From Mixta mediterraneensis (GTDB lineage Bacteria > Pseudomonadota > Gammaproteobacteria > Enterobacterales > Enterobacteriaceae): 64,000 nt of DNA. Shown here piece by piece: positions 1 through 9,700 of this stretch. The notes under the pieces were generated by a model. It was given only the letters and a program-made list of their open reading frames with translations, did not search any database and was not told the DNA's origin. Numbering within the stretch: the first letter of the stretch is position 1; every line of letters starts with the position of its first letter. The position numbers were made by a program, and so were the translations under genes. The DNA is taken from the NCBI RefSeq assembly GCF_014946725.1, contig NZ_JACFXY010000003.1:310001-374000 (forward strand), written 5' to 3'.

Positions 1-1
1 C

Positions 2-661
2 ACGGCCCTTATCGGACCTTCGGGCTGTGGCAAATCGACACTGCTACGCTGTTTTAATCGCATGAACGATGTGATCGATAATTGCCGTATCGAAGGCGAA
101 GTGCTGCTCGATCAACAAGACATTATGCATCCGAATCAGGATCTGTCCGCGCTACGCCGTCGCGTTGGTATGGTGTTTCAGCGGCCAAATCCGTTTCCAA
201 AATCCATTTACGAAAATGTGGTTTATGGCCTGCGCTTACAGGGCGTGCGTGATAAGCGGGTGCTGAATGAAGCCTGTGAGCGTGCGCTGCGCGCCGCAGC
301 GCTGTGGAGCGAAGTGAAAGATCAGTTGGGGCAGAATGCGTTGGCGCTTTCAACTGGTCAGCAGCAGCGCCTGGTGATCGCCAGGGCTATCGCTATCGAG
401 CCGGAAGTATTATTGCTGGATGAACCAACCTCGGCGCTGGATCCGATCTCCACGCTGGTGATTGAAGAGCTGATGACCACGCTCAGGCAGCACTTCACGC
501 TGGTGCTGGTGACGCACAATATGCAGCAGGCGTCGCGCGTGTCGAATTACACCGCGTTTATGCACAATGGAGCGGTGATAGAGTTTGATGAAACTGACCG
601 GATTTTTACCACGCCGCAGGTACGTCGTACTGAAGATTACATTACCGGGCGCTACGGTTAA
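2..661 (+). CDS. pstB: Phosphate ABC transporter ATP-binding protein, PstB-like (5' end outside window)
   Basis: Cytoplasmic ATPase of a PstSCAB-type phosphate importer. The reading frame is open from base 2, so the start lies upstream of the window. Visible motifs are Walker A (GPSGCGKST), Q-loop region ([11 protein letters not shown]), Walker B ([13 protein letters not shown]) and the H-loop ([13 protein letters not shown]). The ABC signature reads LSTGQQQR where PstB proteins normally have LSGGQQQR. It lies convergent to purN, away from any visible pst genes; partners may lie upstream. A second PstB beside the pst-phoU operon elsewhere in the genome is likely but cannot be seen here. The family call is secure; the exact substrate is inferred. 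Confidence 0.85.
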   Translation, partial: TALIGPSGCGKSTLLRCFNRMNDVIDNCRIEGEVLLDQQDIMHPNQDLSALRRRVGMVFQRPNPFPKSIYENVVYGLRLQGVRDKRVLNEACERALRAAALWSEVKDQLGQNALALSTGQQQRLVIARAIAIEPEVLLLDEPTSALDPISTLVIEELMTTLRQHFTLVLVTHNMQQASRVSNYTAFMHNGAVIEFDETDRIFTTPQVRRTEDYITGRYG

Positions 662-673
662 GGAAGCAATAAA

Positions 674-693
674 GGAGAAGCGTGCGCTTCTCC
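674..693. terminator. Hairpin between convergent pstB-like gene and purN
   Basis: GGAGAAGCG and CGCTTCTCC form a perfect inverted repeat just after the pstB-like stop codon and before the purN stop. There is only a short T-containing tail, so it is a probable bidirectional terminator rather than a strong one. Confidence 0.55.
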
Positions 694-701
694 CTGGAAA
701 A

Positions 702-1340
702 TCAGGCGCGATCGCAGCCTTGTGGCGGCAACGGCTTGCCATCCAGCCAGGCTTTGCCGTCACGCATCACGAGTCGTCCTTCGATAAACCAGTTAATGAC
801 CTGCGGGTAAATAACATGTTCTTGCTGCTGTACGCGCCCGGTAATCGCTTCCTCGCTGTCTCCGGCAAGCACCGGCACCCGCGCCTGTAGAATAACCGGG
901 CCACCGTCCAACTCATCGGTAACGAAATGCACTGACGTGCCGTGTTCGGTATCGCCGTTCTCCAGCGCCTGACGATGGGTATGCAGGCCAGGATATTTCG
1001 GCAGCAGGGAAGGGTGGATATTCAGTAAACGATCGTGATAGCGCGCAACAAAAGCGCTGCTCAGGATGCGCATATAACCGGCCAGCACCACCAGATCCGG
1101 CGCATACGCGTCGATTTCGGCAATCAGCTGGCGATCAAAAGCTTCGCGATCGGCAAAATTGCTGGCGGCTAACGACAGGGTCGGCACGCCAGCTTGCTGG
1201 GCACGGGTTAAACCATAGGCAGACGCTTTATTGCTGAACACAGCAGCGACACGGCCATGAATGCGCCCGCTTGCGCAGGCGTCAAGGATGGACTGAAGGT
1301 TGGTTCCGCTGCCGGAAATCAGTACAACCAGTTTCTTCAT
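702..1340 (-). CDS. purN: Phosphoribosylglycinamide formyltransferase 1
   Basis: Transfers a formyl group from 10-formyl-tetrahydrofolate to GAR, the third step of purine synthesis, in the cytoplasm. The 212-residue product matches PurN over its whole length. It has the N-terminal [11 protein letters not shown] loop, the catalytic Asn-x-His in [13 protein letters not shown] and the catalytic Asp in DELDGG. The ATG overlaps the purM stop (ATGA arrangement), so the two are translationally coupled in a purMN operon transcribed leftward and probably controlled by the PurR box upstream of purM. Confidence 0.97.
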   Translation of the reverse strand: MKKLVVLISGSGTNLQSILDACASGRIHGRVAAVFSNKASAYGLTRAQQAGVPTLSLAASNFADREAFDRQLIAEIDAYAPDLVVLAGYMRILSSAFVARYHDRLLNIHPSLLPKYPGLHTHRQALENGDTEHGTSVHFVTDELDGGPVILQARVPVLAGDSEEAITGRVQQQEHVIYPQVINWFIEGRLVMRDGKAWLDGKPLPPQGCDRA

Positions 1341-2377
1341 GCCTGAATAACCACACGCTCTTCGGCGTCAGACGCTTTAATCACGCCGATTTTCCACGCT
1401 TTTTCACCGGCTGCGCTCATCAGCTCAACCGCTTTGTCAGCATCCGCCGGACTCAGCGCAATCACCATGCCCACGCCGCAGTTAAAGGTGCGATACATTT
1501 CGTGACGGCTGACATTGCCTGCCTGCTGCATCCAGTTGAACACCGAAGGCCATTGCCAGCTTTTCTCGTCAATCACGGCCTGGGTATTATCAGGCAGTAC
1601 GCGTGGGATATTTTCCCAGAAGCCGCCACCGGTCAGGTGCGCAATAGCATGGACGTCAATTTGCGCGATCAGGCTAAGGATGTTTTTCACGTAAATACGG
1701 GTAGGTTCAAGCAGATGATCGGCCAGCGGTTTACCGTCCAACTGTTCAGTCAGCGGATCGGTGTTGCTGACGTCAAGGATCTTACGCACCAGCGAATAAC
1801 CGTTGGAGTGCGGGCCGCTTGAGCCGAGTGCGATCAGTACATCGCCGTCCTGCACTTTGCTGCCGTCGATAATTTCGGACTTCTCAACCACGCCGACACA
1901 GAAACCCGCAACGTCATAATCTTCGCCGTGATACATGCCCGGCATTTCAGCGGTTTCACCGCCCACCAGCGCACAGCCCGACTGTAGACATCCTTCGGCG
2001 ATACCGGTGATCACCGCAGACGCGGTTTCAACGTCCAGCTTGCCGGTTGCATAGTAATCCAGGAAGAATAAAGGTTCAGCCCCTTGCACCACCAGATCGT
2101 TGACACACATCGCCACCAGATCAACACCAATAGCATCGTGGCGCTTCAGATCCATCGCCAGACGTAGCTTAGTGCCCACGCCGTCGGTGCCGGAGACCAG
2201 CACGGGTTCGCGGTATTTCTGCGGCAACGCACAAAGCGCACCGAAACCGCCCAGGCCACCCATAACTTCCGGGCGACGCGTTTTTTTCACTACGCCTTTA
2301 ATACGGTCAACCAGAGCGTTACCAGCATCAATATCAACACCGGCGTCTTTGTAGCTGAGAGAGGTCTTGTCGGTCAC
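1337..2377 (-). CDS. purM: Phosphoribosylformylglycinamidine cyclo-ligase (AIR synthetase)
   Basis: ATP-dependent ring closure of FGAM to AIR, the fifth step of purine synthesis. I place the start at the GTG at 2377, giving [19 protein letters not shown], which matches the E. coli N-terminus and the usual length of about 346 residues. The open frame continues upstream to 2446 but that part does not resemble PurM. Conserved segments include [36 protein letters not shown] and [13 protein letters not shown]. First gene of the purMN operon, divergent from upp. Confidence 0.96.
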   Translation of the reverse strand: MTDKTSLSYKDAGVDIDAGNALVDRIKGVVKKTRRPEVMGGLGGFGALCALPQKYREPVLVSGTDGVGTKLRLAMDLKRHDAIGVDLVAMCVNDLVVQGAEPLFFLDYYATGKLDVETASAVITGIAEGCLQSGCALVGGETAEMPGMYHGEDYDVAGFCVGVVEKSEIIDGSKVQDGDVLIALGSSGPHSNGYSLVRKILDVSNTDPLTEQLDGKPLADHLLEPTRIYVKNILSLIAQIDVHAIAHLTGGGFWENIPRVLPDNTQAVIDEKSWQWPSVFNWMQQAGNVSRHEMYRTFNCGVGMVIALSPADADKAVELMSAAGEKAWKIGVIKASDAEERVVIQA

Positions 2378-2440
2378 TGCGAGGTCCCCACGCGAGTTGC
2401 GGTTGGTGGTTAAAATAAAGCGCGGCAATTCTACCAGCGC

Positions 2441-2456
2441 AGGCAAACGTTTGCGA
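2441..2456. promoter_or_regulatory. PurR-type operator (PUR box) upstream of purM
   Basis: The core GCAAACGTTTGC (2443-2454) is a perfect palindrome and matches the centre of the PUR box consensus. It lies about 65 bp upstream of the purM GTG, the right place for PurR repression of purMN by hypoxanthine or guanine. Binding is inferred from the match. Confidence 0.85.
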
Positions 2457-2556
2457 GCCTCAGATTGCGCGCCATGCGATTTTCATCAATCCTTAATTTG
2501 TCGGGCAAAAATTACCGACCAGTGCAAGGACATATGGCGCAAAGCCGAAAAGGCGG

Positions 2557-2579
2557 TATAATCCCGCGATTTTTTTTAG
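2557..2579 (+). promoter_or_regulatory. upp promoter with T-tract start region
   Basis: A perfect -10 box, TATAAT (2557-2562), is followed by CCCGC and then GATTTTTTTTAG, with eight T residues at 2570-2577. In E. coli the upp initially transcribed region has the same GA-plus-eight-T layout. There, high UTP causes reiterative addition of U and abortive transcription, lowering upp expression. The layout is seen; the mechanism here is inferred by analogy. No good -35 box is visible. Confidence 0.75.
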
Positions 2580-2604
2580 CTCAACTCATTCCGGGAGAAC
2601 ACCA

Positions 2605-3231
2605 ATGAAGATCGTGGAAGTCAAACACCCGCTGGTCAAACATAAACTGGGTCTGATGCGTGAGCATGATGTCAGCACGAAGCGTTTCCGTGAGCTGGCC
2701 TCAGAAGTCGGCAGCCTGCTGACCTACGAAGCCACCGCCGATCTGGAAACCGAAAGCGTTACCATTGAGGGCTGGAACGGCCCGGTGCAGGTCGATCAAA
2801 TCAAAGGCAAAAAAATCACCGTTGTACCTATTCTGCGTGCCGGCCTTGGCATGATGGAAGGCGTACTGGAACATGTTCCGAGCGCGCGTATTAGCGTAGT
2901 TGGCGTGTATCGTGATGAAGAGACGCTGGAGCCGGTGCCCTATTTCCAGAAGCTGGCCTCTAATATTAAAGAACGCTTAGCGCTGGTGGTTGATCCAATG
3001 TTAGCAACCGGTGGTTCGATGATTGCTACCATCGACCTGCTGAAAAAAGCGGGTTGCAACAGCATTAAAGTGCTGGTGTTAGTGGCTGCGCCGGAGGGTA
3101 TTGCCGCCCTGGAAAAAGCCCATCCTGACGTTGAGCTGTATACCGCCTCTGTCGATCAGGGCCTGAACGAAAAAGGCTACATCATTCCGGGTCTGGGCGA
3201 CGCCGGAGACAAGATTTTCGGAACCAAATAA
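2605..3231 (+). CDS. upp: Uracil phosphoribosyltransferase
   Basis: Makes UMP from uracil and PRPP in pyrimidine salvage. The 208 residues align end to end with E. coli Upp; the PRPP-binding segment is [19 protein letters not shown] and the C-terminal segment is [16 protein letters not shown]. The ATG is preceded by a CGGGAGAA ribosome site. uraA follows after an intergenic hairpin, so salvage enzyme and uracil importer form one unit, as in E. coli. Confidence 0.98.
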   Translation: MKIVEVKHPLVKHKLGLMREHDVSTKRFRELASEVGSLLTYEATADLETESVTIEGWNGPVQVDQIKGKKITVVPILRAGLGMMEGVLEHVPSARISVVGVYRDEETLEPVPYFQKLASNIKERLALVVDPMLATGGSMIATIDLLKKAGCNSIKVLVLVAAPEGIAALEKAHPDVELYTASVDQGLNEKGYIIPGLGDAGDKIFGTK

Positions 3232-3238
3232 AGTGAAT

Positions 3239-3265
3239 AGCCGACCAGAGAGTCGGCTTTTTTTT
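3239..3265 (+). terminator. Intrinsic terminator/attenuator between upp and uraA
   Basis: GCCGAC and GTCGGC flank a short loop and are followed by a run of at least eight T residues. It sits between the upp stop and the uraA start, so it probably makes uraA expression sub-stoichiometric to upp. Confidence 0.85.
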
Positions 3266-3298
3266 GACAAAAAAGCACCACACATCTCAAGGGGATAC

Positions 3299-4585
3299 AT
3301 GATGACTCGTCGCGCCATTGGCGTTAGCGAACGACCGCCGCTACTGCAAACCATTCCACTCAGCCTGCAACATCTGTTCGCCATGTTTGGTGCAACTGTC
3401 CTGGTGCCGATTTTATTTCACATTAATCCGGCCACGGTATTGCTGTTTAATGGTATCGGCACACTGTTATACCTTTTCATCTGTAAAGGCAAAATTCCGG
3501 CCTATCTGGGTTCGAGCTTTGCCTTTATTTCGCCGGTGCTGTTGCTGTTACCGCTGGGTTATGAAGTGGCGCTGGGCGGTTTTATTCTCTGCGGCCTGCT
3601 GTTTTGCATCGTCGCGCTGATCGTAAAAAAAGCCGGCACCGGCTGGATCGACGTGATGTTTCCGCCAGCGGCGATGGGAGCAATTGTCGCGGTTATCGGC
3701 CTGGAGCTGGCGGGTGTGGCGGCAAATATGGCTGGTTTGCTGCCTGCCGAAGGCAGTTCGCCAGACAGCAAAACAGTGATCATTTCTCTCGTCACGCTGG
3801 CGGTCACGGTATTTGGTTCGGTGCTGTTTCGGGGCTTTCTCGCCATTATTCCTATCCTGATTGGAGTGTTGGTCGGCTACGGGCTCTCGTTCTTTATGGG
3901 TATTGTTGACTGGAGCGGCGTCTATAATGCGCCGTGGTTTGCGCTGCCAACGTTTTATACCCCGCGCTTTGAATGGGTGGCGATGCTGACCATTCTGCCT
4001 GCCGCGCTGGTGGTGATTGCCGAGCATGTTGGACACCTGGTAGTGACAGCAAATATCGTGAAGAAGGATTTAATTCGCGATCCAGGCCTGCATCGTTCAA
4101 TGTTTGCTAACGGCTTATCGACGATGATTTCCGGCTTTTTTGGTTCAACGCCGAACACGACCTATGGTGAGAATATCGGTGTGATGGCGATTACCCGCGT
4201 TTACAGTACATGGGTGATTGGCGGCGCGGCGATTTTTGCCATTCTGCTTTCCTGCGTCGGCAAACTGGCGGCCGCCATTCAGGCAATACCGGTGCCGGTG
4301 ATGGGCGGGGTATCGTTACTGCTGTATGGCGTAATCGGAGCTTCAGGTATTCGTGTGCTGATCGAATCTAAAGTGGATTACAACAAAGCGCAAAATCTGA
4401 TCCTGACGTCCGTTATCCTGATCATTGGCGTGAGCGGCGCAAAAATACACCTCGGTGCAGCAGAACTGAAAGGTATGGCGCTGGCAACCCTTGTTGGCAT
4501 TGGGCTGGCATTGATCTTTCGTGTTATCTCACTGCTGCGCCCGGAAGAAGTAGTGCTGGATACCGAAGAAAAAGGCAGCCATTAA
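3299..4585 (+). CDS. uraA: Uracil:proton symporter
   Basis: Inner-membrane permease of the NCS2/NAT family that imports uracil with protons. The product is about 428 residues, strongly hydrophobic, with the expected 14-segment NCS2 pattern. Transport residues are visible in [12 protein letters not shown] (Glu and His) and [14 protein letters not shown] (Glu). Two adjacent ATG codons (3299 and 3302) follow the ribosome site AAGGGG; I use the first. It pairs functionally with Upp, which traps the imported uracil as UMP. Confidence 0.96.
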   Translation: MMTRRAIGVSERPPLLQTIPLSLQHLFAMFGATVLVPILFHINPATVLLFNGIGTLLYLFICKGKIPAYLGSSFAFISPVLLLLPLGYEVALGGFILCGLLFCIVALIVKKAGTGWIDVMFPPAAMGAIVAVIGLELAGVAANMAGLLPAEGSSPDSKTVIISLVTLAVTVFGSVLFRGFLAIIPILIGVLVGYGLSFFMGIVDWSGVYNAPWFALPTFYTPRFEWVAMLTILPAALVVIAEHVGHLVVTANIVKKDLIRDPGLHRSMFANGLSTMISGFFGSTPNTTYGENIGVMAITRVYSTWVIGGAAIFAILLSCVGKLAAAIQAIPVPVMGGVSLLLYGVIGASGIRVLIESKVDYNKAQNLILTSVILIIGVSGAKIHLGAAELKGMALATLVGIGLALIFRVISLLRPEEVVLDTEEKGSH

Positions 4586-4680
4586 GGTCAACATCGGGGC
4601 AGGGAAGCCTCATTCATCTCTTTTTAAAAACTGTGGTAGACTGCCCCGGTTTTTTAGCTTGTTCGCTTGCTGAGGTGCTT

Positions 4681-5382
4681 CTGAACACGCCGGCACAATT
4701 GTCATTGCCACTTTATTTACCTGACGACGAAACCTTTGCCAGCTTCTGGCCGGGGGAAAACCCGTCGCTGATTGCCGCGTTAAAAGGTGCACTCAGTCAA
4801 CATCATGGCAGTTATCTCTATTTCTGGTCACGCGAAGGCGGAGGGCGCAGCCATCTGCTGCACGCCGCATGCGCCGAAATGTCGGCTCGCGGTGAAGCGG
4901 TCGGCTATGTACCGCTGGATAAGCGCACCTGGTTTGTGCCAGAAGTGTTAGATGGCATGGAACAGCTGGCTCTGGTGTGTATTGACAACATCGAGTGCAT
5001 TGCGGGTGAAGCCGAATGGGAGATGGCGATTTTTGATCTCTATAATCGCATTCTGGAAACGGGTAATACGCGCCTGCTGATTACCGGGGACCGGCCGCCA
5101 CGTCAACTCAATTTGCAACTTCCCGATTTGGCTTCGCGCCTTGACTGGGGACAAATCTACCGTTTACAGCCGCTTTCTGACGAAGACAAACTACAGGCGT
5201 TACAGCTGCGAGCCGGATTACGTGGATTTGAACTGCCAGAAGATGTGGGCCGCTTTCTGCTTAAGCGACTCGATCGTGAAATGCGTACGCTGTTTGAAAC
5301 GCTGGATCGCCTTGATCGCGCTTCCATCAGCGCCCAGCGCAAACTCACCATTCCCTTTGTGAAAGAGACGCTTGGCCTTTAA
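4681..5382 (+). CDS. hda: DnaA inactivator Hda (non-ATG start)
   Basis: AAA+ family protein that, with the loaded beta clamp, stimulates hydrolysis of DnaA-ATP and so prevents over-initiation of replication. The E. coli-like N-terminus ([24 protein letters not shown]) starts at a CTG codon at 4681 behind GAGGTG, giving 233 residues. The E. coli gene is reported to use CTG as well. QLSLPL is the clamp-binding motif. The degenerate P-loop region ([14 protein letters not shown]), VCIDNIECI (Walker B position) and a C-terminal lid are visible. The frame is open upstream to a GTG near 4633, but that part does not resemble Hda. Confidence 0.94.
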   Translation: MNTPAQLSLPLYLPDDETFASFWPGENPSLIAALKGALSQHHGSYLYFWSREGGGRSHLLHAACAEMSARGEAVGYVPLDKRTWFVPEVLDGMEQLALVCIDNIECIAGEAEWEMAIFDLYNRILETGNTRLLITGDRPPRQLNLQLPDLASRLDWGQIYRLQPLSDEDKLQALQLRAGLRGFELPEDVGRFLLKRLDREMRTLFETLDRLDRASISAQRKLTIPFVKETLGL

Positions 5383-5726
5383 AGGATCTTCAGCACCGCT
5401 TCTGGCGGTCGCCCCAGCTGTGCCTGCTCGCCATTGATCACAATCGGACGTTCAATCAGTCTGGGGTGCTCAACCAGCGCCGCGATCAACGCGCTTTCAC
5501 TTTTATCGCTTTCGCTAAGCGCTAATGTTTTGTACATCTCCTCTTTTGTACGCATCAGCTGACGTGCGCTGGTCATGCCGAGTTTTTTCAGCAAAATTTG
5601 CAGTGTTTCGCGGTCTGGCGGGGTTTCCAGATAAAGCACCACGTCTGGTTCAATACCTTGCTCTTTTAACAGCGCCAGCGTTTCGCGACTCTTACTGCAG
5701 CGCGGGTTGTGATAAATGGTCACCAT
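5379..5726 (-). CDS. ArsC-family reductase (YfgD-like)
   Basis: Small (115 residues) thioredoxin-fold protein of the glutaredoxin-coupled arsenate reductase family. The active-site cysteine is in [13 protein letters not shown]. In E. coli the equivalent gene, yfgD, lies in the same place between hda and bepA. Its stop codon overlaps that of the convergent hda gene. No ars operon is nearby, so arsenate as the real substrate is uncertain. Confidence 0.88.
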   Translation of the reverse strand: MVTIYHNPRCSKSRETLALLKEQGIEPDVVLYLETPPDRETLQILLKKLGMTSARQLMRTKEEMYKTLALSESDKSESALIAALVEHPRLIERPIVINGEQAQLGRPPEAVLKIL

Positions 5727-5731
5727 AATCG

Positions 5732-7195
5732 TTATCCTTTTTGATACTGCTTAAAACGTTGTTGTAACTGACGTAACTGGTCGATGCGAGCATCGTAACG
5801 CGCCTGCTTCAGGCTGCCGAGCGGCACCTGCGCGCTGGCTCTGCTCAATGCGGAAATCGCCTGATCGAGCTGGCCATTCAGGGCCAGGCTTTCAGCGCGC
5901 GCCGACAGTTCTTCATCACTCAAACCCTGTTGTGCCGATGCCTGCGCCAGTAAATCCCAGCCATTTGGGTCATCTTTATTCGTCCAGGCATAACGGTTAA
6001 GAATGCGGCTGGCGTTGGCGGGTTGTTTCGCTTCGACGTAAGCGTTAGCAAGGTTAAGCTGCACCACCGGACTGTTTTTTGCTCCGCTGGCGTTATTCAG
6101 CATGATTATTGCCTGCTGCGGTTGATTCAGCCCAATATCAATGTCCGACATAATATCTAGCAACCAAACGTTGCCGGGCTGTTTCGCCAGCAATGGGGCG
6201 ATGATTTTTTTCGCAGCAGCAAAATCTTTCGCCTGTAAAAATTGCACCGCTTTGCCGTATTTCGCGGCCAGTTGCTCTCGCGCATTGCCGTTAGCATACT
6301 GGTCGAGCAACTCCCCGGTCAGTTGATTGCGCCCGGTAGGATACATTCCCAGCGAGCGTACCTTTGCCATATAAAAGTCTTGAGAAGACTGCACGACCAC
6401 AGGCCGCATCTGGTTGGCGCGATTACGTGCGTCGGCCAGACGGCTATCAGGCAGCGGGTGGGTTAGCAAAATTTCTGGCGGTTTAGAGGAGAAGCGGGTT
6501 TGATCCGCCAGCTTTTGCAGGAAGTCAGGCATCGCTTGTGGATCGAAGCCAGCGCGTTGCAATACCTGAATGCCGATGCGATCGGCCTCCTGCTCGTTGC
6601 CCTGGGTAAAACTGATAATCCCCTGTTGCGAGCCTGCCAGCGTGCCGGTTAGCGCTGCCATTCCGGCTTGCGGATTCGCCATTGCTAACAGGATCGAGCC
6701 CAACGCACCTACCCAGGTCAGGGGCGCATTACGTTTTTGATCTTCCATCGCGCGCGCTAAGTGACGTTGAGTAACGTGAGAGATTTCGTGCGCCATCACG
6801 GAAGCCAACTGGCTTTCATTATCTGTAAAGCGAAACAGCTAGGCGTGCAGCACCACATTTCCGCCGAAGAAAGCAAAAGCATTTAGCTCATCATTTTGAA
6901 TCAGGAAAAAGTGAAAGGGCGTTTTGACTGCATCTGCGTGCGATACCAGCCGCTGACCGAGTTGATTAATGTACTGATTTAACAGGGGATCGTTAATCAG
7001 AGGGGCACTGGCGCGCAGCTGGCGCACGTAAAAATCGCCCATCTGTAGTTCCTGATTAATGGAGAGTGTCGATCCGGCGGTCGTGCCAATGTCAGGCAGC
7101 GAATCACTGACATCGGCTCTGACAGATGCCATGCTGGTCACGATCAGCGTAGGAATAAGCGCGGCGAGCAATGTTTTCGTTAACCGGTTCAACAT
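5732..7195 (-). pseudogene. bepA: bepA, outer-membrane chaperone/protease, interrupted by an in-frame amber codon
   Basis: Periplasmic M48 zinc metallopeptidase with C-terminal TPR repeats that assists or removes outer-membrane proteins such as LptD. The frame from ATG 7195 gives a signal peptide ([19 protein letters not shown]) and runs without frameshift for 487 codons, the exact family length. Codon 119 is TAG (6839-6841). It falls in [20 protein letters not shown], just before the zinc motif HEISH. The downstream part is intact: a second Glu ligand in NEQEADRIG and TPR-rich C-terminal half. If real, no protease domain is made except by readthrough or reinitiation. A base-calling error is the main alternative. 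Confidence 0.85.
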
Positions 7196-7935
7196 GACGT
7201 AATCCTGTAGAGAAGACCTGAAATTGGACAGGTGCGCAGCAGCAATGTTCTGTTTTTTTCGGCAGTCATAACGCGTCGCGCTTATCTTAACCACAGCCCG
7301 ACAGGAAAGAAATGGGGTTTACTGCCCCGGGATGCTGGTATTTGTAGCAAACCAGGGGCGCTTGCAGCAAAAAATTGAATATCTCGCCAACCTCAACCAA
7401 AGCTAAACACACGCCATATTGCGCCAGTAAGCCAGCGTTTCAAGGGAAATATTAAGGCGTGTCTGATCGCTTATTTTATAAACTCTGTTAACAGGGAGAA
7501 ACCCTGTGGGATTTTAACCGAAAGGAAAATAGCTCCTAATTAAAGTTATGTAAATTCTCTCAAAAAAATTGAAGGTGGCATGATTTTTTCCAGGTTTACT
7601 CCGAAAAAATAACGGCATTTGTTCATTCTCACGCTTTGGTTTAATCACATTTTTTTATCGTGGCGGCGTAAGCGACAAATAAAAAAGCATTAATGAGTGG
7701 ACTTATAAAGATGAGATAAACCACCAGTCATAATTATTAAGCGGCGGGAATAAGAGCCAGTTTTAAAAAATGTCCGGTCAGCACATCATTTAATATTTTT
7801 TTTAATCCCCTCCGTTAACTGTAACTTTAGAAACTAAAATCCTGTTTTGCCTATTTCGCCTGCGCGCTCACGTTCGTCATGCTGTGATATAGATAAGCCA
7901 CATCTGAAACGCGTTGTTTTCTGGAGAGGGGAGTT
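7196..7935. other. AT-rich intergenic region without recognisable gene
   Basis: About 740 bp between divergent bepA and the first DsrE-like gene. In E. coli perM lies divergent from bepA; nothing like it is visible here. The region is markedly AT-rich, with many stops in all frames. It must hold the promoters for both flanking genes, but I see no convincing operator or RNA gene. Confidence 0.6.
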
Positions 7936-8541
7936 ATGCGTTCTGCCGTATCTTATGCACTTATCGCCATTATTGGCGGTGCCGTTGGCGCGGGCGTAAC
8001 GCAAAGTGGTGTGATATATGACAAAGTCGTTCGGCATTTAACTGCTGCGCCTGAATATCCAGACGATTTCTGGAGTACGCCTGCGGTAGAAGGTTACGGG
8101 AAAATACATTACGAAGCAGATGCGGCGTTTAAACCGGTGGTGGGTTTAAGCAATAAAGTGGTTTTCCAGATCAACCACAGCGATGGCGCGATGACCGCGC
8201 CTAATACCGGACTGAAGCGTGTGGCGCGTGTGGTGAATCTGTATATAGCTTCCGGTATTCCTGCCGATCAATTGCAGTTTGTCGTCTCGGTAAATGGCAA
8301 AGCAACGCCTGCGATGCTGGACAACACCCATTTCAAACAGCTTTACGGCACTGATAATCCCAATCTGAAGTTAATCAGCGAGCTAAATAAGATCGGCGTG
8401 AAAGTGTCGGTATGCGATCAGGCTGTGGCATTTCATCATTATCCCAAAAACTGGATTGATAAATCGGTAATCCATGCGCTTTCCAGCCTGACCACGGTAT
8501 CAACCCTGCAAAATCAGGGTTATGCATGGTTGCTAATGTAA
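7936..8541 (+). CDS. Membrane-anchored DsrE-like protein, first of a tandem pair
   Basis: A 201-residue protein. An N-terminal hydrophobic segment (SYALIAIIGGAVGAGV) is a probable signal anchor, followed by a soluble domain resembling DsrE/DsrF-like proteins. Features are KVVFQINHSDG at the first strand, RVARVVNLYIASG, QFVVSVNG, and a conserved cysteine in VKVSVCDQAVAFHH, the position used for persulfide chemistry in the superfamily. The start follows GGAGAGGGGAGTT. A paralogue starts 20 bp downstream, so the pair is probably an operon. Substrate and role are unknown; sulfur handling at the periplasmic face is a guess from the fold. Confidence 0.8.
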   Translation: MRSAVSYALIAIIGGAVGAGVTQSGVIYDKVVRHLTAAPEYPDDFWSTPAVEGYGKIHYEADAAFKPVVGLSNKVVFQINHSDGAMTAPNTGLKRVARVVNLYIASGIPADQLQFVVSVNGKATPAMLDNTHFKQLYGTDNPNLKLISELNKIGVKVSVCDQAVAFHHYPKNWIDKSVIHALSSLTTVSTLQNQGYAWLLM

Positions 8542-8626
8542 TTTAAACAGGAGAATAAGCGATGCGTCCAGCAGCGTATATTGTAGTGGCAGCCGTAGCC
8601 GGATTTATTGGTGGTAACGTTTTACA

Positions 8627-8635
8627 GTTTCCACA
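8627..8635. repeat. Left 9-bp target duplication of the IS903-like element
   Basis: GTTTCCACA directly abuts the left terminus and is repeated exactly at 9692-9700. Confidence 0.95.
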
Positions 8636-9691
8636 GGCTTTGTTGAATAAATCAGCTTCAGGACGAGTGACTCTGTAGCTGACCGGGTTTTCAGGCAATA
8701 CGCACGCTTTCTGGCATACCAGCCTTCGTTATTTTATTCAGCGCACGCACCATGCCCAAAGCCTCTGCTACCTGACCATCGTAATCACGCAGCGTCAGTG
8801 AACCTCCGAACAGTTGCTTTACCCTGTACATGGCCGTCTCCGCTATCGAGCGACGGTTGTAATCTGTTGTCCATTTCCACCGGGCATTACTCCCGGTCAG
8901 CCGCTGATTCGCTACTGCACGGTTACGGTCTGCGTACTCTACGGGCCAGTAACCCGCTCCTTTTCGGGGCGGGATGAGGGCACTGATTTTCTTGCGCCGC
9001 AGTTCATCGTGACAGAGTCGGGTGTCGTAAGCGCCGTCTGCTGCGGCTGCCCTGATTTTTCTGTGTGTCTGCCGGATAAGACCCGGGAAAGCTTCTGAGT
9101 CCGTGACGTTGTTCAGAGACAGGTCCGCGCAGATGACTTCATGTGTTCTGCTGTCAACGGCCAGATGCAGCTTCCGCCAGGTACGACGGCGCTCTTTGCC
9201 GTGATTTTTGACTTTCCATTCGCCTTCACCAAAAACCTTCAGCCCGGTGGAATCAATCACCAGGTGTGCGATTTCACCCCGGGTGGGTGTTTTGAAACAG
9301 ACATTAACCGACTTTGCCCGCTTGCTGACACTGCTGTAATCCGGGCAGCGCAACGGAACGTTCATCAGGGCAAAAATGGAATCAATAAAACCCTGCGCAG
9401 CCCGCAGGGTCAGCCGGAACAGGCGTTTAATCATCAGGACGGTGGTGATGGCAAGGTCAGAATAGCGCTGAGGTCTTCCCCGTGATGAAGGCGTTGCCGA
9501 CTCATACCAGGCATGAGTCGCTTCATCGTCCAGCCAGAAAGTGAGGGAGCCACGGTTGATGAGGGCTTTGTTGTAGGTGGGCCAGTTGGTGATTTTGAAC
9601 TTTTGCTTTGCCACGGAACGGTCTGTGTTGTCGGGAGGATGCGTGATCTGATCCTTCAACTCAGCAAAAGTTCGATTTATTCAACAAAGCC
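8636..9691. mobile_element. IS903-like insertion sequence (IS5 family)
   Basis: A 1,056-bp element bounded by perfect 18-bp inverted repeats, GGCTTTGTTGAATAAATC at 8636 and its complement ending at 9691. Both are the known IS903 termini. It is flanked by a 9-bp duplication, as expected for this group. It contains one transposase gene on the minus strand and lies inside the second DsrE-like gene. Confidence 0.97.
8691..9659 (-). CDS. IS903-like transposase
   Basis: DDE transposase of the IS5 family. It appears full length (322 codons from ATG 9659; the well-conserved part starts at VAKQKFKITNWPTYNKAL, where a GTG at 9611 may be the true start). Catalytic-core segments VIDSTGLKVFGEGEW, AAADGAYDTR and the C-terminal YNRRSIAETAMYRVK with the glutamate are visible. 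No internal stop or frameshift, so the element may still be active. Confidence 0.95.
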   Translation of the reverse strand: MKDQITHPPDNTDRSVAKQKFKITNWPTYNKALINRGSLTFWLDDEATHAWYESATPSSRGRPQRYSDLAITTVLMIKRLFRLTLRAAQGFIDSIFALMNVPLRCPDYSSVSKRAKSVNVCFKTPTRGEIAHLVIDSTGLKVFGEGEWKVKNHGKERRRTWRKLHLAVDSRTHEVICADLSLNNVTDSEAFPGLIRQTHRKIRAAAADGAYDTRLCHDELRRKKISALIPPRKGAGYWPVEYADRNRAVANQRLTGSNARWKWTTDYNRRSIAETAMYRVKQLFGGSLTLRDYDGQVAEALGMVRALNKITKAGMPESVRIA

Positions 9692-9700
9692 GTTTCCACA
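9692..9700. repeat. Right 9-bp target duplication of the IS903-like element
   Basis: GTTTCCACA, identical to 8627-8635. Confidence 0.95.

Noticed and set aside
4633..4680. Upstream extension of hda to a GTG at 4633
   Set aside because: The extra residues do not resemble Hda and overlap the promoter region; the CTG at 4681 fits the family.
5379..5726. True arsenate resistance gene
   Set aside because: The family fits, but no arsR, arsB or arsenate operon is nearby, and the position equals yfgD in E. coli.
5732..6808. A separate short M48 protease gene starting at the internal start near 6808
   Set aside because: The upstream frame is the same reading frame of bepA separated only by one TAG; there is no ribosome site, and the conserved residues before it show one gene.
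7834..8037. 67-codon minus-strand ORF overlapping the first DsrE-like gene
   Set aside because: No ribosome site and antisense to a real gene start.
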